Below the pieces are notes generated by a model. It saw only the letters and a program-made list of their open reading frames with translations, did not search any database and had not been told where the DNA came from. Below are positions 23,848 to 32,290 of a stretch of DNA of 43,601 nucleotides, in pieces (the stretch's first letter is position 1; every line of letters begins with the position of its first letter). Both the position numbers and the translations under genes were made by a program. Source of the DNA: Deltaproteobacteria bacterium (GTDB taxonomy: Bacteria; Myxococcota_A; UBA9160; UBA6930); NCBI GenBank assembly GCA_029261795.1, contig JAJDAP010000042.1, positions 1 through 43,601 on the forward strand, in the 5' to 3' direction.

Positions 23848-24702
23848 TCAGAGCCGTACGGATCCGAGCCGGGCCTCGACGTAGTCCGCCACGCTGCGGC
23901 CGGCCGATTCTTCCAGGTTCTCGAAGCGAACCCCGACGCCGAACTCGCCTCCCGGTGTCGCCCGGTGGGAGCGGTGGGTGGCTATGCCGCGTAGCAACAT
24001 GTCGTTCGCGCCAAGGGCCATTTCGATGATCAACGCCTCGCCGACCTCGGGAGGGTTCGCCATCGCGAGGAACAGGCCTCCAGCGCTCAGGTCGCAGACC
24101 AGGGCGGAGTCGATGCTTCCGGGCCGCGCCACATCGACACGCAGATGCACGGGAACCCGAGGGAACCTTCGCGTGTCCGCCCAATTCCCAGCACCGATCG
24201 CCGCGGACGCAGCCAGATGGAGTTCCTCGAGCGTGAAGGGGCGACGCACCAGCCACTGAAAACCGAGATCGGCGAGATGCCGCGCATCGGCACGGCTCGC
24301 GACGGCACCGACCAGGACCAATGCCGCGCAGCCACCGGATACCCCGGGTGCGATCTTCGAGACCACGGCATCTGCCGCTTTCTCGTCGAGATCCGCAGCC
24401 AGGAGGACGACCCCGGGGCGATCCCGCTGGATCTCGAGCCACGTGCTTGCCGTGTCGAGATCATTGATCACCTCGACCTCGAAGCCGTGACCGGTCAGGT
24501 CATGGGCCTCACGCACGAGCTCCGGGTTGGAGTCGAGGACGAGGGCATACGGGTCGTATCGACGAATGGGATCGCTTCCAGGTTGGAACTCGCCCAGCGG
24601 CGACGGGCTCCGAAGCTGAATCGGCTGATCGCCGGCCCGCCTTGATGCCTGGCGGCCGGGCGCTGCACGGGAACTGTGCGAACCTTTGCTCGGCTTGCGC
24701 AT
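23848..24702 (-). CDS. Receiver-like plus single PilZ protein
   Basis: 284 aa. The middle part (about 50-165) looks like a degenerate receiver domain: YALVLDSNPELVREAHDL, then VVLLAADLD, then WLVRRPFTLEEL. The C-terminal PilZ domain has DTRRFPR and DLSAGGLF, so c-di-GMP binding is likely. The N-terminal 45 residues are basic and probably disordered. The ATG at 24702 was chosen because the frame further upstream overlaps fabA on the other strand. It is divergent from fabA with only 42 bases between, and convergent with the tandem PilZ gene. The target is unknown. Confidence 0.82.
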   Translation of the reverse strand: MRKPSKGSHSSRAAPGRQASRRAGDQPIQLRSPSPLGEFQPGSDPIRRYDPYALVLDSNPELVREAHDLTGHGFEVEVINDLDTASTWLEIQRDRPGVVLLAADLDEKAADAVVSKIAPGVSGGCAALVLVGAVASRADARHLADLGFQWLVRRPFTLEELHLAASAAIGAGNWADTRRFPRVPVHLRVDVARPGSIDSALVCDLSAGGLFLAMANPPEVGEALIIEMALGANDMLLRGIATHRSHRATPGGEFGVGVRFENLEESAGRSVADYVEARLGSVRL

Positions 24703-24744
24703 CGGGAGCGGGTTCCGCGGAGCGACCAGGCCAGCGGGGGAACG

Positions 24745-25338
24745 GTGAAGTACCAGGAATTCTTGCAACGGGACCACTTCGACGACATCGAAGTCCTGGG
24801 TCTCGCCCACGGCACGCTGGTCGAGGATCCGCCGCCCGAGGGGCTCGCACGCTTGCCGATCCCGCCGATGTTGATGATCGACCGCATTACCAGCATCTCG
24901 CAGCAGGGCCGCAAGGGCCTCGTGTCCGCCGAGCGAGACGTGCGCATGGACGACTGGTTCTTCCAGTGCCACTTCCCGGGCGATCCGGTGCAGCCCGGCT
25001 GCCTCGGTGTCGATGCGATCTGGCAGCTACTCGGCTTCTTCTGCGGCTGGGGCGGCGCTCGCGGTACCGGCCGCGCGCTCGGCGTTGGTGAGGTGGAATT
25101 TGCCGGTCAGATCCGCCCCCACAACAAGCGCGTCAACTATGAGCTCCAGATCCTGCGCTTCTCGGTCTTGAAGGAGAGCGGCGTCGCAATCGGCATCGCC
25201 AACGGCCAGGTACTCGTCGACGGAGAAGAGATCTACAGCCTGAAGCACGCCAAGGTCGGTATCTTCCACGACATCGCCTACCCGGACTACCCGAACCCCT
25301 CGGCAAACTCGGTCGGTGGGGCGAACGAGAAGTCATGA
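24745..25338 (+). CDS. fabA: 3-hydroxydecanoyl-ACP dehydratase/isomerase FabA
   Basis: 197 aa. It closely matches E. coli FabA. The catalytic His76 lies in WFFQCHFPGDPVQPGCLG, and Asp90 in GVDAIWQLLGFF. GRALGVGEVEFAGQI follows. FabA dehydrates 3-hydroxyacyl-ACP and isomerises trans-2- to cis-3-decenoyl-ACP, the branch point for unsaturated fatty acids. Its usual partner fabB is not next to it. The GTG start has a GGGGG ribosome site. The N-terminal 25 residues differ from E. coli. The stop overlaps the ATG of the NYN-LOTUS gene (ATGA), which is an unusual partner. Confidence 0.94.
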   Translation: MKYQEFLQRDHFDDIEVLGLAHGTLVEDPPPEGLARLPIPPMLMIDRITSISQQGRKGLVSAERDVRMDDWFFQCHFPGDPVQPGCLGVDAIWQLLGFFCGWGGARGTGRALGVGEVEFAGQIRPHNKRVNYELQILRFSVLKESGVAIGIANGQVLVDGEEIYSLKHAKVGIFHDIAYPDYPNPSANSVGGANEKS

Positions 25339-26162
25339 GCATGAATCCGGAGCCGCTGATCGCCGTCTTTATCGACTTCGAGAATCTGGCCCTCGGTACC
25401 CGTGACGGCTCGGCTTCGGGCACCACGTTCGACGTCGGCATCGTCCTGCAACGCATGCTCGAAAAGGGGCGCATCGTCTACAAGCGCGCCTACTGCGATT
25501 GGAATCGGTTCCGGGGATCGACCAAGGGCCTCCACGAACACGGCGTGGAATTGGTGGAGATTCCGCAGACGCGCCAGAGCGGGAAGAACAGCGCGGACAT
25601 TCGCATGGTCGTCGATGCGATCGATCTTTGTTATGCGAAGCAACACATCGATCTCTTCGCCTTGGTCACCGGCGACAGCGATTTCTCTCCGCTCGCCGCG
25701 AAGCTGAAGGAAAACGATAAGCGGGTCATTGGCTGCGGCGTGCGTCAATCGACATCGCCGCTGTTGATCAACAGCTGCGACGAGTTCATCTACTACGACG
25801 ATCTCGCCAAGAAGCGGGAGACGAGGCCTCGCAAGAAGCCGGTCCCCAAGGCCGCCTCTTCCGACGGTGGCGCCGCTTCCGAAGAATCGAGCTCCCCGGA
25901 TGATGGCATCGCCAAGGTGGTCGAGATCGTCGAATCCCTCGAGTCCGATTACGACGTCCTGTGGGGATCGATGGTGAAGCAGGCCCTGCGCCGAGTGGAC
26001 CCCGGCTTCAGCGAGAAGGCCCAGGGCTACGAGAACTTCGCAGCGCTGCTCGAAGCCGCCGATGATCAGGGCGTCCTGGAGATCGATTTCGACGAAGAGC
26101 GTGGGAACTACGCGATCAGTCTGCCCAGTCAGCGGCGGCGTGGACGCGGCAAGCGCGACTGA
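25335..26162 (+). CDS. NYN (LabA-like PIN) nuclease with C-terminal OST-HTH/LOTUS domain
   Basis: 275 aa. The N-terminal NYN/PIN domain (1-160) has Asp residues in VFIDFENLAL, NSADIRMVVDAIDL and VTGDSDFSPLA that would bind Mg2+ for RNA cleavage. A charged Lys/Ser/Glu linker follows. The C-terminal region (about 190-265) contains VLWGSMVKQALRRVDPGFSEKAQGYENFAALLEAA, which fits an OST-HTH/LOTUS RNA-binding domain. It is probably a cytoplasmic RNA nuclease or RNA-binding protein. It is translationally coupled to fabA by a 4-base overlap. A link to control of fatty acid synthesis mRNA is possible but inferred. Confidence 0.88.
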   Translation: MSMNPEPLIAVFIDFENLALGTRDGSASGTTFDVGIVLQRMLEKGRIVYKRAYCDWNRFRGSTKGLHEHGVELVEIPQTRQSGKNSADIRMVVDAIDLCYAKQHIDLFALVTGDSDFSPLAAKLKENDKRVIGCGVRQSTSPLLINSCDEFIYYDDLAKKRETRPRKKPVPKAASSDGGAASEESSSPDDGIAKVVEIVESLESDYDVLWGSMVKQALRRVDPGFSEKAQGYENFAALLEAADDQGVLEIDFDEERGNYAISLPSQRRRGRGKRD

Positions 26163-26174
26163 ACCCGCCCGAGG

Positions 26175-27176
26175 TCAGATCTTGACCAGCAGCTTCCCGG
26201 TGTGCCCGCCGCCAAATAGCGTCAGGAGCGCTTCGGGGGAACGCTCGATGCCGTCGAGCACGTGCTCCTTCAGCGACAAGCGCCCGGCCGCCACCAACGC
26301 CGTGAGTTCGGCGTCCGCCTTCGGGAACTCTTCGACGAAGTGCGTGACCGCGAAGCCCTCCATCCGGGCATGGCGCTCGGCGAGGCGCAGGTAGAGACTC
26401 GGGCCGCGGACCGCGTTCATGTTCTGGTACTGGGAGATGGCACCGCAGATCACGATACGGGCGCGCTCGCGGATCTGATCCAACACGTCGTCGAGCAACT
26501 CACCGCCAACATTGTCGAAGTAGACGTCGATGCCATCCGGTGCGAGTTCCCGGAGACGGGCCGGCACATCCTCGCCCTTGTAGTCGATGCCGGCATCCAG
26601 GCCGAGTTCGTCGGTCAGGTAGGCCACCTTCGCCGGACCCCCTGCCAACCCGATGACCCGTGCGCCCGCGATCTTGGCCAACTGTCCCGCCACGGAACCG
26701 ACGGCGCCGGCCGCGGCCGAAACCACGACCGTTTCTCCGGCCTTCACCGCTCCCACGCTGTGGATACCGAACCAGGCGGTCAGGCCCGTGGTCATGCCCA
26801 ACACCCCGAGCCGGGCGGTGGCGGGCACTTCCGAATCGTCGATCGGCTGGAGCATGCCGCCCGGAAGCACGGCTCGGGTCTCGGCGCCGAGGGGCGCGAA
26901 CACGGCCTGGCCGACCTCGAGGCCAGGCGCGCGGCTCTCGACGACGCGGCCCACCCCGAGCGCACTCACCGTACCTCCGATCGGCACCGAGCCGTGGTAG
27001 CTATCTGCCTCGAGCGTCGTGCGGATGAATGCGTCGATCGATAAGTGCTCGATCGCCACCACGGCCTCTCCGTCGGCGGGCGCGGCGCCGGGCTCTTCCT
27101 CGAGCCGAAAACACTCGAGCGTGGGCATCCCGTCCGGTCGTTCAGCGAGCACGATCTTGCGGTTGATATCGGCCAT
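26175..27176 (-). CDS. NADP-dependent medium-chain oxidoreductase (CurA / leukotriene B4 dehydrogenase-like)
   Basis: 333-aa zinc-free MDR enzyme. It has SIDAFIRTT (family-typical substrate strand), VSAAAGAVGSVAGQLAK (cofactor fold) and YFDNVGG. It ends in GGHTGKLLVKI. This is the CurA/PTGR1 group, which reduces carbon-carbon double bonds of enones with NADPH. Substrate is unknown. The ATG start has a perfect AGGAGG ribosome site. It converges with the NYN-LOTUS gene; upstream is a 535-base gene-free stretch with the REP-like repeats. Confidence 0.92.
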   Translation of the reverse strand: MADINRKIVLAERPDGMPTLECFRLEEEPGAAPADGEAVVAIEHLSIDAFIRTTLEADSYHGSVPIGGTVSALGVGRVVESRAPGLEVGQAVFAPLGAETRAVLPGGMLQPIDDSEVPATARLGVLGMTTGLTAWFGIHSVGAVKAGETVVVSAAAGAVGSVAGQLAKIAGARVIGLAGGPAKVAYLTDELGLDAGIDYKGEDVPARLRELAPDGIDVYFDNVGGELLDDVLDQIRERARIVICGAISQYQNMNAVRGPSLYLRLAERHARMEGFAVTHFVEEFPKADAELTALVAAGRLSLKEHVLDGIERSPEALLTLFGGGHTGKLLVKI

Positions 27177-27382
27177 GGTTCCTCCTGGCGAACAGGCAGC
27201 CTACACGACCTGCGCCATCTCGGCGTCGCGGTCGGAACCGGAGGGCCGTTGAGGGGGTGCTGTCGCTTGCCAGGTAGAGCGGGGCATGGTCATGAGTGCG
27301 AGCGAGCGTGGGGTGCCGTGAACGATGTCTCGAGGAAGGGATGTCGGTCCCTCTCGAGCGAAGTTGGATCCGCGAGGGGCTT

Positions 27383-27399
27383 CTGAGGGGGTGGTTCTC
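27383..27399 (-). repeat. Degenerate inverted copy of the REP-like core
   Basis: Read on the minus strand this matches the GAGAGCCAC to CCCTCAG core of copies A and B with a 4-base deletion and one mismatch. It lies 179 bases from copy B in opposite orientation. REP elements often occur as inverted pairs. The short length makes chance resemblance possible. Confidence 0.35.
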
Positions 27400-27577
27400 A
27401 GGAATGTTAGGTGTTCGGGTCCTGGTCGGAGGCGCGAGTGGGCGCGGGGCGGCTCGAACCATGCTTCGGAGATGTGACGACGATTTCTCTTGCTTGATTG
27501 CCAAAAGGCGCTGTATTCAATTCCATGCGGCGCAAGACATCCGGAGTACAGCTCGAACTGCGACACTCCGGGACCTG

Positions 27578-27659
27578 CAAGCCCTCCTCGTAGGGTCGAG
27601 AGCCACCCCACCCCTCAGGACCTTCCGTCGCCACACGAACGCTGGATACAGGGAGGCTC
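27578..27659 (+). repeat. Dispersed REP-like repeat, copy B
   Basis: Gap-free counterpart of 343-424 with about 68 of 82 bases identical by eye. GTAG is at 27590-27593. GAGCC (27600-27604) can pair with GGCTC (27655-27659), so the stem ends are kept although other bases changed. No transposase is near this copy, so it would have been moved in trans or be old. Confidence 0.6.
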
Positions 27660-27711
27660 CGCGCGGCTCTTCGCTGAGCCGGACCCTTCAGAACGTCTGC
27701 GCAGAGTTGCC

Positions 27712-28851
27712 CTAGACGCCGAAGAATCGCCCGATCTCATCGACGACGCGGACGATCTGCTGAGGCTCGAGTCCCGGGAAGAGCGGCAGTCGCAGCAAAC
27801 GACCCGCAGCCGAGTCGGTGACGCGAAGCTCGCCGTGGGCCCGCGCAACCTTCCGACCCATCGGCGACGAATGAAGGGGGATGTAGTGGAAGACGGCACC
27901 GATCCCTTCCGAACGTAGGTGATCCATCAGCGCGTCACGGGTCGCGCGGGATTCCAGGCGCAGGAAGAAAGCGTGGCCATTCCCCCGGCACGAGGAGGGA
28001 ACCGTCGGCAGCTCGATCCGCTGGGTCGCCGCGATGGGCGCCAGCAGCGATCGATACTGATCGACGCTCGCGCGACGGTGCGATGTAAGGCGCTCGGCGT
28101 CCTCGAGTTGGGCGCACAGGAACGCGCAGAGGATCTCGGCGGTCGCGTAGGAGGAACCGTGGTCCACCCAGGTGTACTTGTCGACGGCACCCCGCAGGAA
28201 CTGCTGGCGATCCGTGCCCTTGTCGCGAATGATCTCGGCTCGTTCGGCGAAACGTGCGTCGTTCACGCAGAGTGCGCCGCCCTCGCCACACACGATGTTC
28301 TTGGTCTCGTGAAAACTGTAGATGCCCAGGTGACCGATGCTCCCGAGCTCGCGGCCGCGATACGATGCGTCGACGCCGTGCGCAGCGTCCTCGATGACCA
28401 GCAGTCGATGGCGCTCGGCGAGCTCGCAGATGGCGTCCATCTCGCAGCCAACGCCGGCGTAGTGGACGGGAACGATCGCCCGCGTCTTCGGCGTAATCGC
28501 GGCCTCGATCAGCGTTTCGTCCAAGTTCAAGGTGTCCTCGCGAACATCGACGAACACGGGTACCGCTCCGGAGCGAGCGAACGCACTGGCGGTGGAGACG
28601 AAGGTGAAAGACGGCATGATGACTTCATCGCCGGGCCCCACGTTCGCCAGCATCGAAGCCATCTCGAGGGCGGCGGTACCTGACGGTGTCATCAGCACGC
28701 GATGGATGTTGCCTCGCTCGGCAAGCAGGGTCTCACAGCGACGCGTGAATTCGCCGTCACTCGAGATATTGCCGAGTGAGATGGCGCGCTCGATGTACTC
28801 GAGCTCTCGTCCGACGATGGCTGGCTTGTTGAACGGGATTCTCTCAGTCAC
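27712..28851 (-). CDS. wecE: dTDP-4-amino-4,6-dideoxygalactose transaminase (WecE/RffA-like)
   Basis: 379-aa PLP-dependent DegT/DnrJ/EryC1/StrS aminotransferase. IPFNKP at the N-terminus, EDAAHGV with Asp155, and SFHETKN with the PLP Lys184 follow WecE closely along the whole length. VDKYTWVDHGSSY and VFHYIPLH do as well. It makes a 4-amino-4,6-dideoxy sugar nucleotide from the 4-keto sugar, for envelope polysaccharide or glycolipid. The GTG at 28851 is at the family start and overlaps the FAD-protein stop by 8 bases. Other genes for the dTDP sugar are not in the window, so the product must be fed from elsewhere. Confidence 0.9.
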   Translation of the reverse strand: MTERIPFNKPAIVGRELEYIERAISLGNISSDGEFTRRCETLLAERGNIHRVLMTPSGTAALEMASMLANVGPGDEVIMPSFTFVSTASAFARSGAVPVFVDVREDTLNLDETLIEAAITPKTRAIVPVHYAGVGCEMDAICELAERHRLLVIEDAAHGVDASYRGRELGSIGHLGIYSFHETKNIVCGEGGALCVNDARFAERAEIIRDKGTDRQQFLRGAVDKYTWVDHGSSYATAEILCAFLCAQLEDAERLTSHRRASVDQYRSLLAPIAATQRIELPTVPSSCRGNGHAFFLRLESRATRDALMDHLRSEGIGAVFHYIPLHSSPMGRKVARAHGELRVTDSAAGRLLRLPLFPGLEPQQIVRVVDEIGRFFGV

Positions 28852-29932
28852 TCGCGACTCCTGGGAGAGACGATAGTTGTCGGGCGAGCACGCGAGCATC
28901 GCGGCGAATTCCTCGCAGCATCCGGCTGGTGAAATCCTTCTGTTGGTCGAGGCCGAGGAAGTGAAGACCTGGCGCGTCGCGGCTTTCGAAGCCATCGAGC
29001 GCCGGCAGCCCCGTTTCCGGATCGAGCTGGACCAGATCCTTCAGGTGCTCGAGGGCCGGGCGGTATCCGGTGGCCCAGAGAATGCCGTCCGGAGCCTCGA
29101 TCCGACCATCTTCGAACTCGACATTCTTGCCAGCGAAACGCGCGATCGGCCCCGTCGTACGAATGGTGCCGGCGCGGATCAGACATCTGATCCGGCCCCC
29201 GGCCATCAGAATCGCCGACGAGGTTCCGCCGTAGGGGCCGAAGCGAAGGCGCACGGCCTCGTAGGGGTAGTAGAACGGGAAGCCGACCTGCTGCCATTCG
29301 ATCGGCGTGGCGAACTCGATCGGCGTCCGATTGACGATCAAGACGCGGTGGCCCGCATCGTGGAGTTCGAGCGAGAGTTGGCCTGCGGTGATGCGCTGAC
29401 CGACCACGAGCACCGTCCGCGAGGCGCCACCGAGCCGTTCTCCGAACGCGTCGACCGAGCCGTATTCGGGCACGGTCGACTGCGGAAGCGTGCAGGTCGC
29501 GAGCCCTGGATAGTCGGGGACCACGGGGTTCGCGAAATAGCCCGTCGTATTGACGACCACGCGAGCGAACTGGGAACCGCTCGACGTCTCGAGCATGAAG
29601 CCACCGTCGCAACGCGAGACGCGCGAGACCTTGACGTTGGTTCGGAGTTCGACGGCACACGCGCGCGCGTAGTCGACGAGATGCGTATGATAGTCGCCTC
29701 TCGAGACCCGGCTCGCATAGTTGAATGGCGTTACGCGTGCACCACGCAGTCCACTCGCTCCCCACCCTGAGTTGAGCCTCATGTCTCGAGGCATCCGCCT
29801 CCAGGATTCGCCGGCCGTAGACCCGCTCTCGAGCACGACGCAGCGCTGCCCCAACTCGGCGAAGGCGTCGGAAAACGCGAGCCCGGCGGGGCCGGCGCCG
29901 AGCACCACGATTTCCGATTCGGACGGGCTCAC
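28844..29932 (-). CDS. FAD-dependent oxidoreductase (flavin monooxygenase-like)
   Basis: 362 aa. The FAD-binding motif is VVLGAGPAGLA near the N-terminus, and LWATGYRP near residue 290 is the usual second FAD motif of CzcO/flavin-containing monooxygenases. The internal NAD(P) Rossmann motif is unusual: VVGQRITAGQ instead of GxGxSG/A, so NADPH binding may be changed. The GTG at 29932 gives a 4-base overlap (GTGA) with the glycosyltransferase fusion gene. It is sandwiched in a three-gene operon between that fusion and wecE, which suggests oxidation of an amino sugar or lipid in the same product. N-oxygenation is one possibility. Confidence 0.83.
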   Translation of the reverse strand: MSPSESEIVVLGAGPAGLAFSDAFAELGQRCVVLESGSTAGESWRRMPRDMRLNSGWGASGLRGARVTPFNYASRVSRGDYHTHLVDYARACAVELRTNVKVSRVSRCDGGFMLETSSGSQFARVVVNTTGYFANPVVPDYPGLATCTLPQSTVPEYGSVDAFGERLGGASRTVLVVGQRITAGQLSLELHDAGHRVLIVNRTPIEFATPIEWQQVGFPFYYPYEAVRLRFGPYGGTSSAILMAGGRIRCLIRAGTIRTTGPIARFAGKNVEFEDGRIEAPDGILWATGYRPALEHLKDLVQLDPETGLPALDGFESRDAPGLHFLGLDQQKDFTSRMLRGIRRDARVLARQLSSLPGVASD

Positions 29933-32106
29933 GAGGCCACGCAACGAGAAACCGCCTCGTCCAATCGAAGCGCCAGGCGCTCGGCGTCCCCGCCCTCCGT
30001 GAGGGCGCGCCCGAGCTGGTCGGAGCTGTCCGCGAATTGGCGAATGGCGTCGCCGACGGCGACGTCGAATTCCACGCTGACGAGTTCCGGAATCTCAGCC
30101 CTCAGCTCCGAGAGCGTCGGGAGCCGCGTCAGCACGCCGTCGACCAGGGATCCGAGCGTATGAACCGCCACGACCTCGTCGGGGCTGCCCGGCCGCGCCG
30201 AAGGGGTTCGACCGAGAGCGACTTCGATCGCGTAGCGATGCAGGTCGAATCCCGTTGCGTGCAGGATCAACGCGGGAATCCCGTTGCCCCCGATGCGCGG
30301 ACTCATCTCGATCACCGCCGGCATGCCGTCCGAATCGACGCGAAGATCGACATCGACGATGCCGGCTTCGAAACCGACGGCCGAAATGTGGGCTTGCACT
30401 TCGCCGTGAATCCGCGCCGCCAGCTCAGGGGAGACATCCGCCGGAAAGACATGGCCTCTCACGGCCGGCCCACAGGCGCGTTTCCTCGTCAGGAAGAAAT
30501 GGCGGAGCACACCCGCCGAGACGACACCGTCGCCACCGTGCTCCGCGCCCGGCATCATCGCCTCGACGATCGCGCGGCCGGCAAAGCTCTGTTGCAGCGC
30601 TTCGGCGATCGCTCCAGGGAGTTCGTCGGACCCGACGGCGGCCAACATCCGGATTCCGCGCGAGCCCGAGCGGTCGACCGGCTTCACGACGACGGCGCCA
30701 TCGAGCTGTTGCCGTGCAGCCGCTGCCAGGAGATCTGCCTCGCCGCCGATGACATGGCCAGGGTGCCGCAGTCCGGAACGCCGTTGGAAGGCCCGGAACG
30801 TTCCCTTGTCGGTGAAGACGCGAGCTGCCGTTCCGGGGGAACCCGGCAGACCGAGGGCATCGCTGATCGCGGCTGCACTGGGTACGGCAATGTCGGAAGC
30901 CGCGGTCACCACGGCTCCGATTCCGAGCTCGCGGGCGGCCTCGATCAGCGCTTCGGGATCTCGCGTGCTGATGTCGAGACTCTGGTGTGCGAAAGCATGT
31001 GCCGGGTTGGAAGGAACATTGTCGGCGGCAAGGACCTCGAGCCCCATTTCCACCGCGGTGCGAACCAGGGGGACCTGCAGTTGACTCGCGGCCAACACGA
31101 GCAACCTCGGGCGGGTTTCACCGTCGGGGCCGCCCGAAGCCGCGTCGAAGGGAGCCGAGGGAACCTCGCTGCGCACCCGGTGGTGCGGTTGACCCGTCAC
31201 TTCCGTCACGACGCGCTGAACGTATTCGCCAACGACGCCGATCGAGAGCAATACCATCCCTGCGACGAAGGTCTGCAAGAGGACCAGCGTGGTGAATCCA
31301 GGTTGTTCGATATAGCCGAACACCCAACGGAAGAAGTAGTAGACCGACAGCACGAACGAAGCTGCCGCGACACTCACCCCCAGGACGCTGACCGCACGCA
31401 AGGGCGCGACGGAGGATTGGAACACGTTGTCGAGGGCGAGATTCACCAGCGCAGGCCACGAATAGCCGCTCTCACCGCCCGACCGCGGTCGATGCTCCAC
31501 CGCGACATTCATGCGGCGACCCGGTGCCGTGGTCTGAAGGATCAGGGCGCCGATCTGTGGCCGCCTCGTTTGATGGGCGCACAGCACCTCGACCAGGCTG
31601 CGGCGCAGAATTCGGAAGCTCGTCGTCTGGAAGTCGCGCGCCTGCCCGAACAGCTTCTGATAGAGCCATGAGACGAAGCGGGTGCCCACGTTCCGCATGC
31701 GCGAGTGGTGCTTCGTTGGATAGGCGCCGATGATCGCGTCCATCTGCGGGTGGGCCGCCACCGCATCGATGAGCTTGGGCAACTCCTCCGGCGGAGTCTG
31801 CATGTCGTCGTCCAGGGTGATGACCCAGTCGCCCTCGGCACGGGCCATCCCGGCGAGGGTCGCCCGAAACTGTCCGACATTGAAGTGGAGCCCGACGGCT
31901 CGAACCCAATCGTGCCGCATCGCCACCGCATGGAGGGCCGGCCAGGTCTCATCGTCCGGCGAGGCGTCGTCGACCAGGATCAATTCGCGGCGGCCCTTCA
32001 GGTCGCCCGTAGCGCGGTCGATGCGCTCTACCAGTTCCTCGATCCAGGGGCCGCTACGGTAGCAGGGCACCACGATCGAAAACGATGCCGATTGTTCGGT
32101 CTGCAT
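29929..32106 (-). CDS. GT2 membrane glycosyltransferase fused to an ATP-grasp ligase
   Basis: 725 aa with two parts. Residues 10-225 are a GT2 domain of the dolichol/undecaprenyl-phosphate sugar transferase type: FSIVVPCYRSG, VDDASPDDE, TLDDDMQTP (metal site) and FQTTSFRILRR. Two membrane helices follow (about 236-264 and 271-295), as in ArnC-like enzymes. Residues about 333-720 form an ATP-grasp ligase of the carbamoyl-phosphate-synthase-like type: VVVKPVDRSGSRG with Lys475, IVEAMMPG, and VIEMSPRIGGNG with Glu600. The C-domain would ligate a carboxylate to an amine or thiol. The fusion is rarely seen. The ATG at 32106 is at the GT2 family start; an upstream start at 32136 is possible. Confidence 0.87.
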   Translation of the reverse strand: MQTEQSASFSIVVPCYRSGPWIEELVERIDRATGDLKGRRELILVDDASPDDETWPALHAVAMRHDWVRAVGLHFNVGQFRATLAGMARAEGDWVITLDDDMQTPPEELPKLIDAVAAHPQMDAIIGAYPTKHHSRMRNVGTRFVSWLYQKLFGQARDFQTTSFRILRRSLVEVLCAHQTRRPQIGALILQTTAPGRRMNVAVEHRPRSGGESGYSWPALVNLALDNVFQSSVAPLRAVSVLGVSVAAASFVLSVYYFFRWVFGYIEQPGFTTLVLLQTFVAGMVLLSIGVVGEYVQRVVTEVTGQPHHRVRSEVPSAPFDAASGGPDGETRPRLLVLAASQLQVPLVRTAVEMGLEVLAADNVPSNPAHAFAHQSLDISTRDPEALIEAARELGIGAVVTAASDIAVPSAAAISDALGLPGSPGTAARVFTDKGTFRAFQRRSGLRHPGHVIGGEADLLAAAARQQLDGAVVVKPVDRSGSRGIRMLAAVGSDELPGAIAEALQQSFAGRAIVEAMMPGAEHGGDGVVSAGVLRHFFLTRKRACGPAVRGHVFPADVSPELAARIHGEVQAHISAVGFEAGIVDVDLRVDSDGMPAVIEMSPRIGGNGIPALILHATGFDLHRYAIEVALGRTPSARPGSPDEVVAVHTLGSLVDGVLTRLPTLSELRAEIPELVSVEFDVAVGDAIRQFADSSDQLGRALTEGGDAERLALRLDEAVSRCVAS

Positions 32107-32290
32107 GAACGCTACGCCCGGACCCCGTCTACGCAATCACAGTGAGTGACCACATCGGACGTTCTTGGGTCGCATTAAATATGGTCTCGAACCCGCTTCA
32201 CGGTCGCGCAGAAACCGCTCCAAACGTACCGAATGGCAACAGACTCTTCGCGACAACGACCGATCGCCCTAACCTCTTCTTCGGAACCCG

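Larger units (their letters stand above)
27177..27711. other. Gene-poor stretch with REP-like repeats
   Basis: No open frame here has a recognisable motif or good start. The stretch has repeat copy B (27578-27659), a shortened inverted copy of its core (27383-27399), and one more TGAGGGGGTG (27250-27259). Base composition drops locally around 27470-27530. It may be an extragenic REP cluster between the MDR gene and the end of the aminotransferase gene. Confidence 0.5.

Noticed and set aside
27296..27715. A 139-codon open frame on plus and a 136-codon frame on minus in the gap before wecE.
   Set aside because: No motif, no good ribosome site and overlap with repeat copies. GC-rich DNA gives long open frames by chance.
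32137..32290. AT-rich spot near 32174 as a strong divergent promoter.
   Set aside because: Several weak -10-like strings are present, but none has a convincing -35 at the right distance on either strand.
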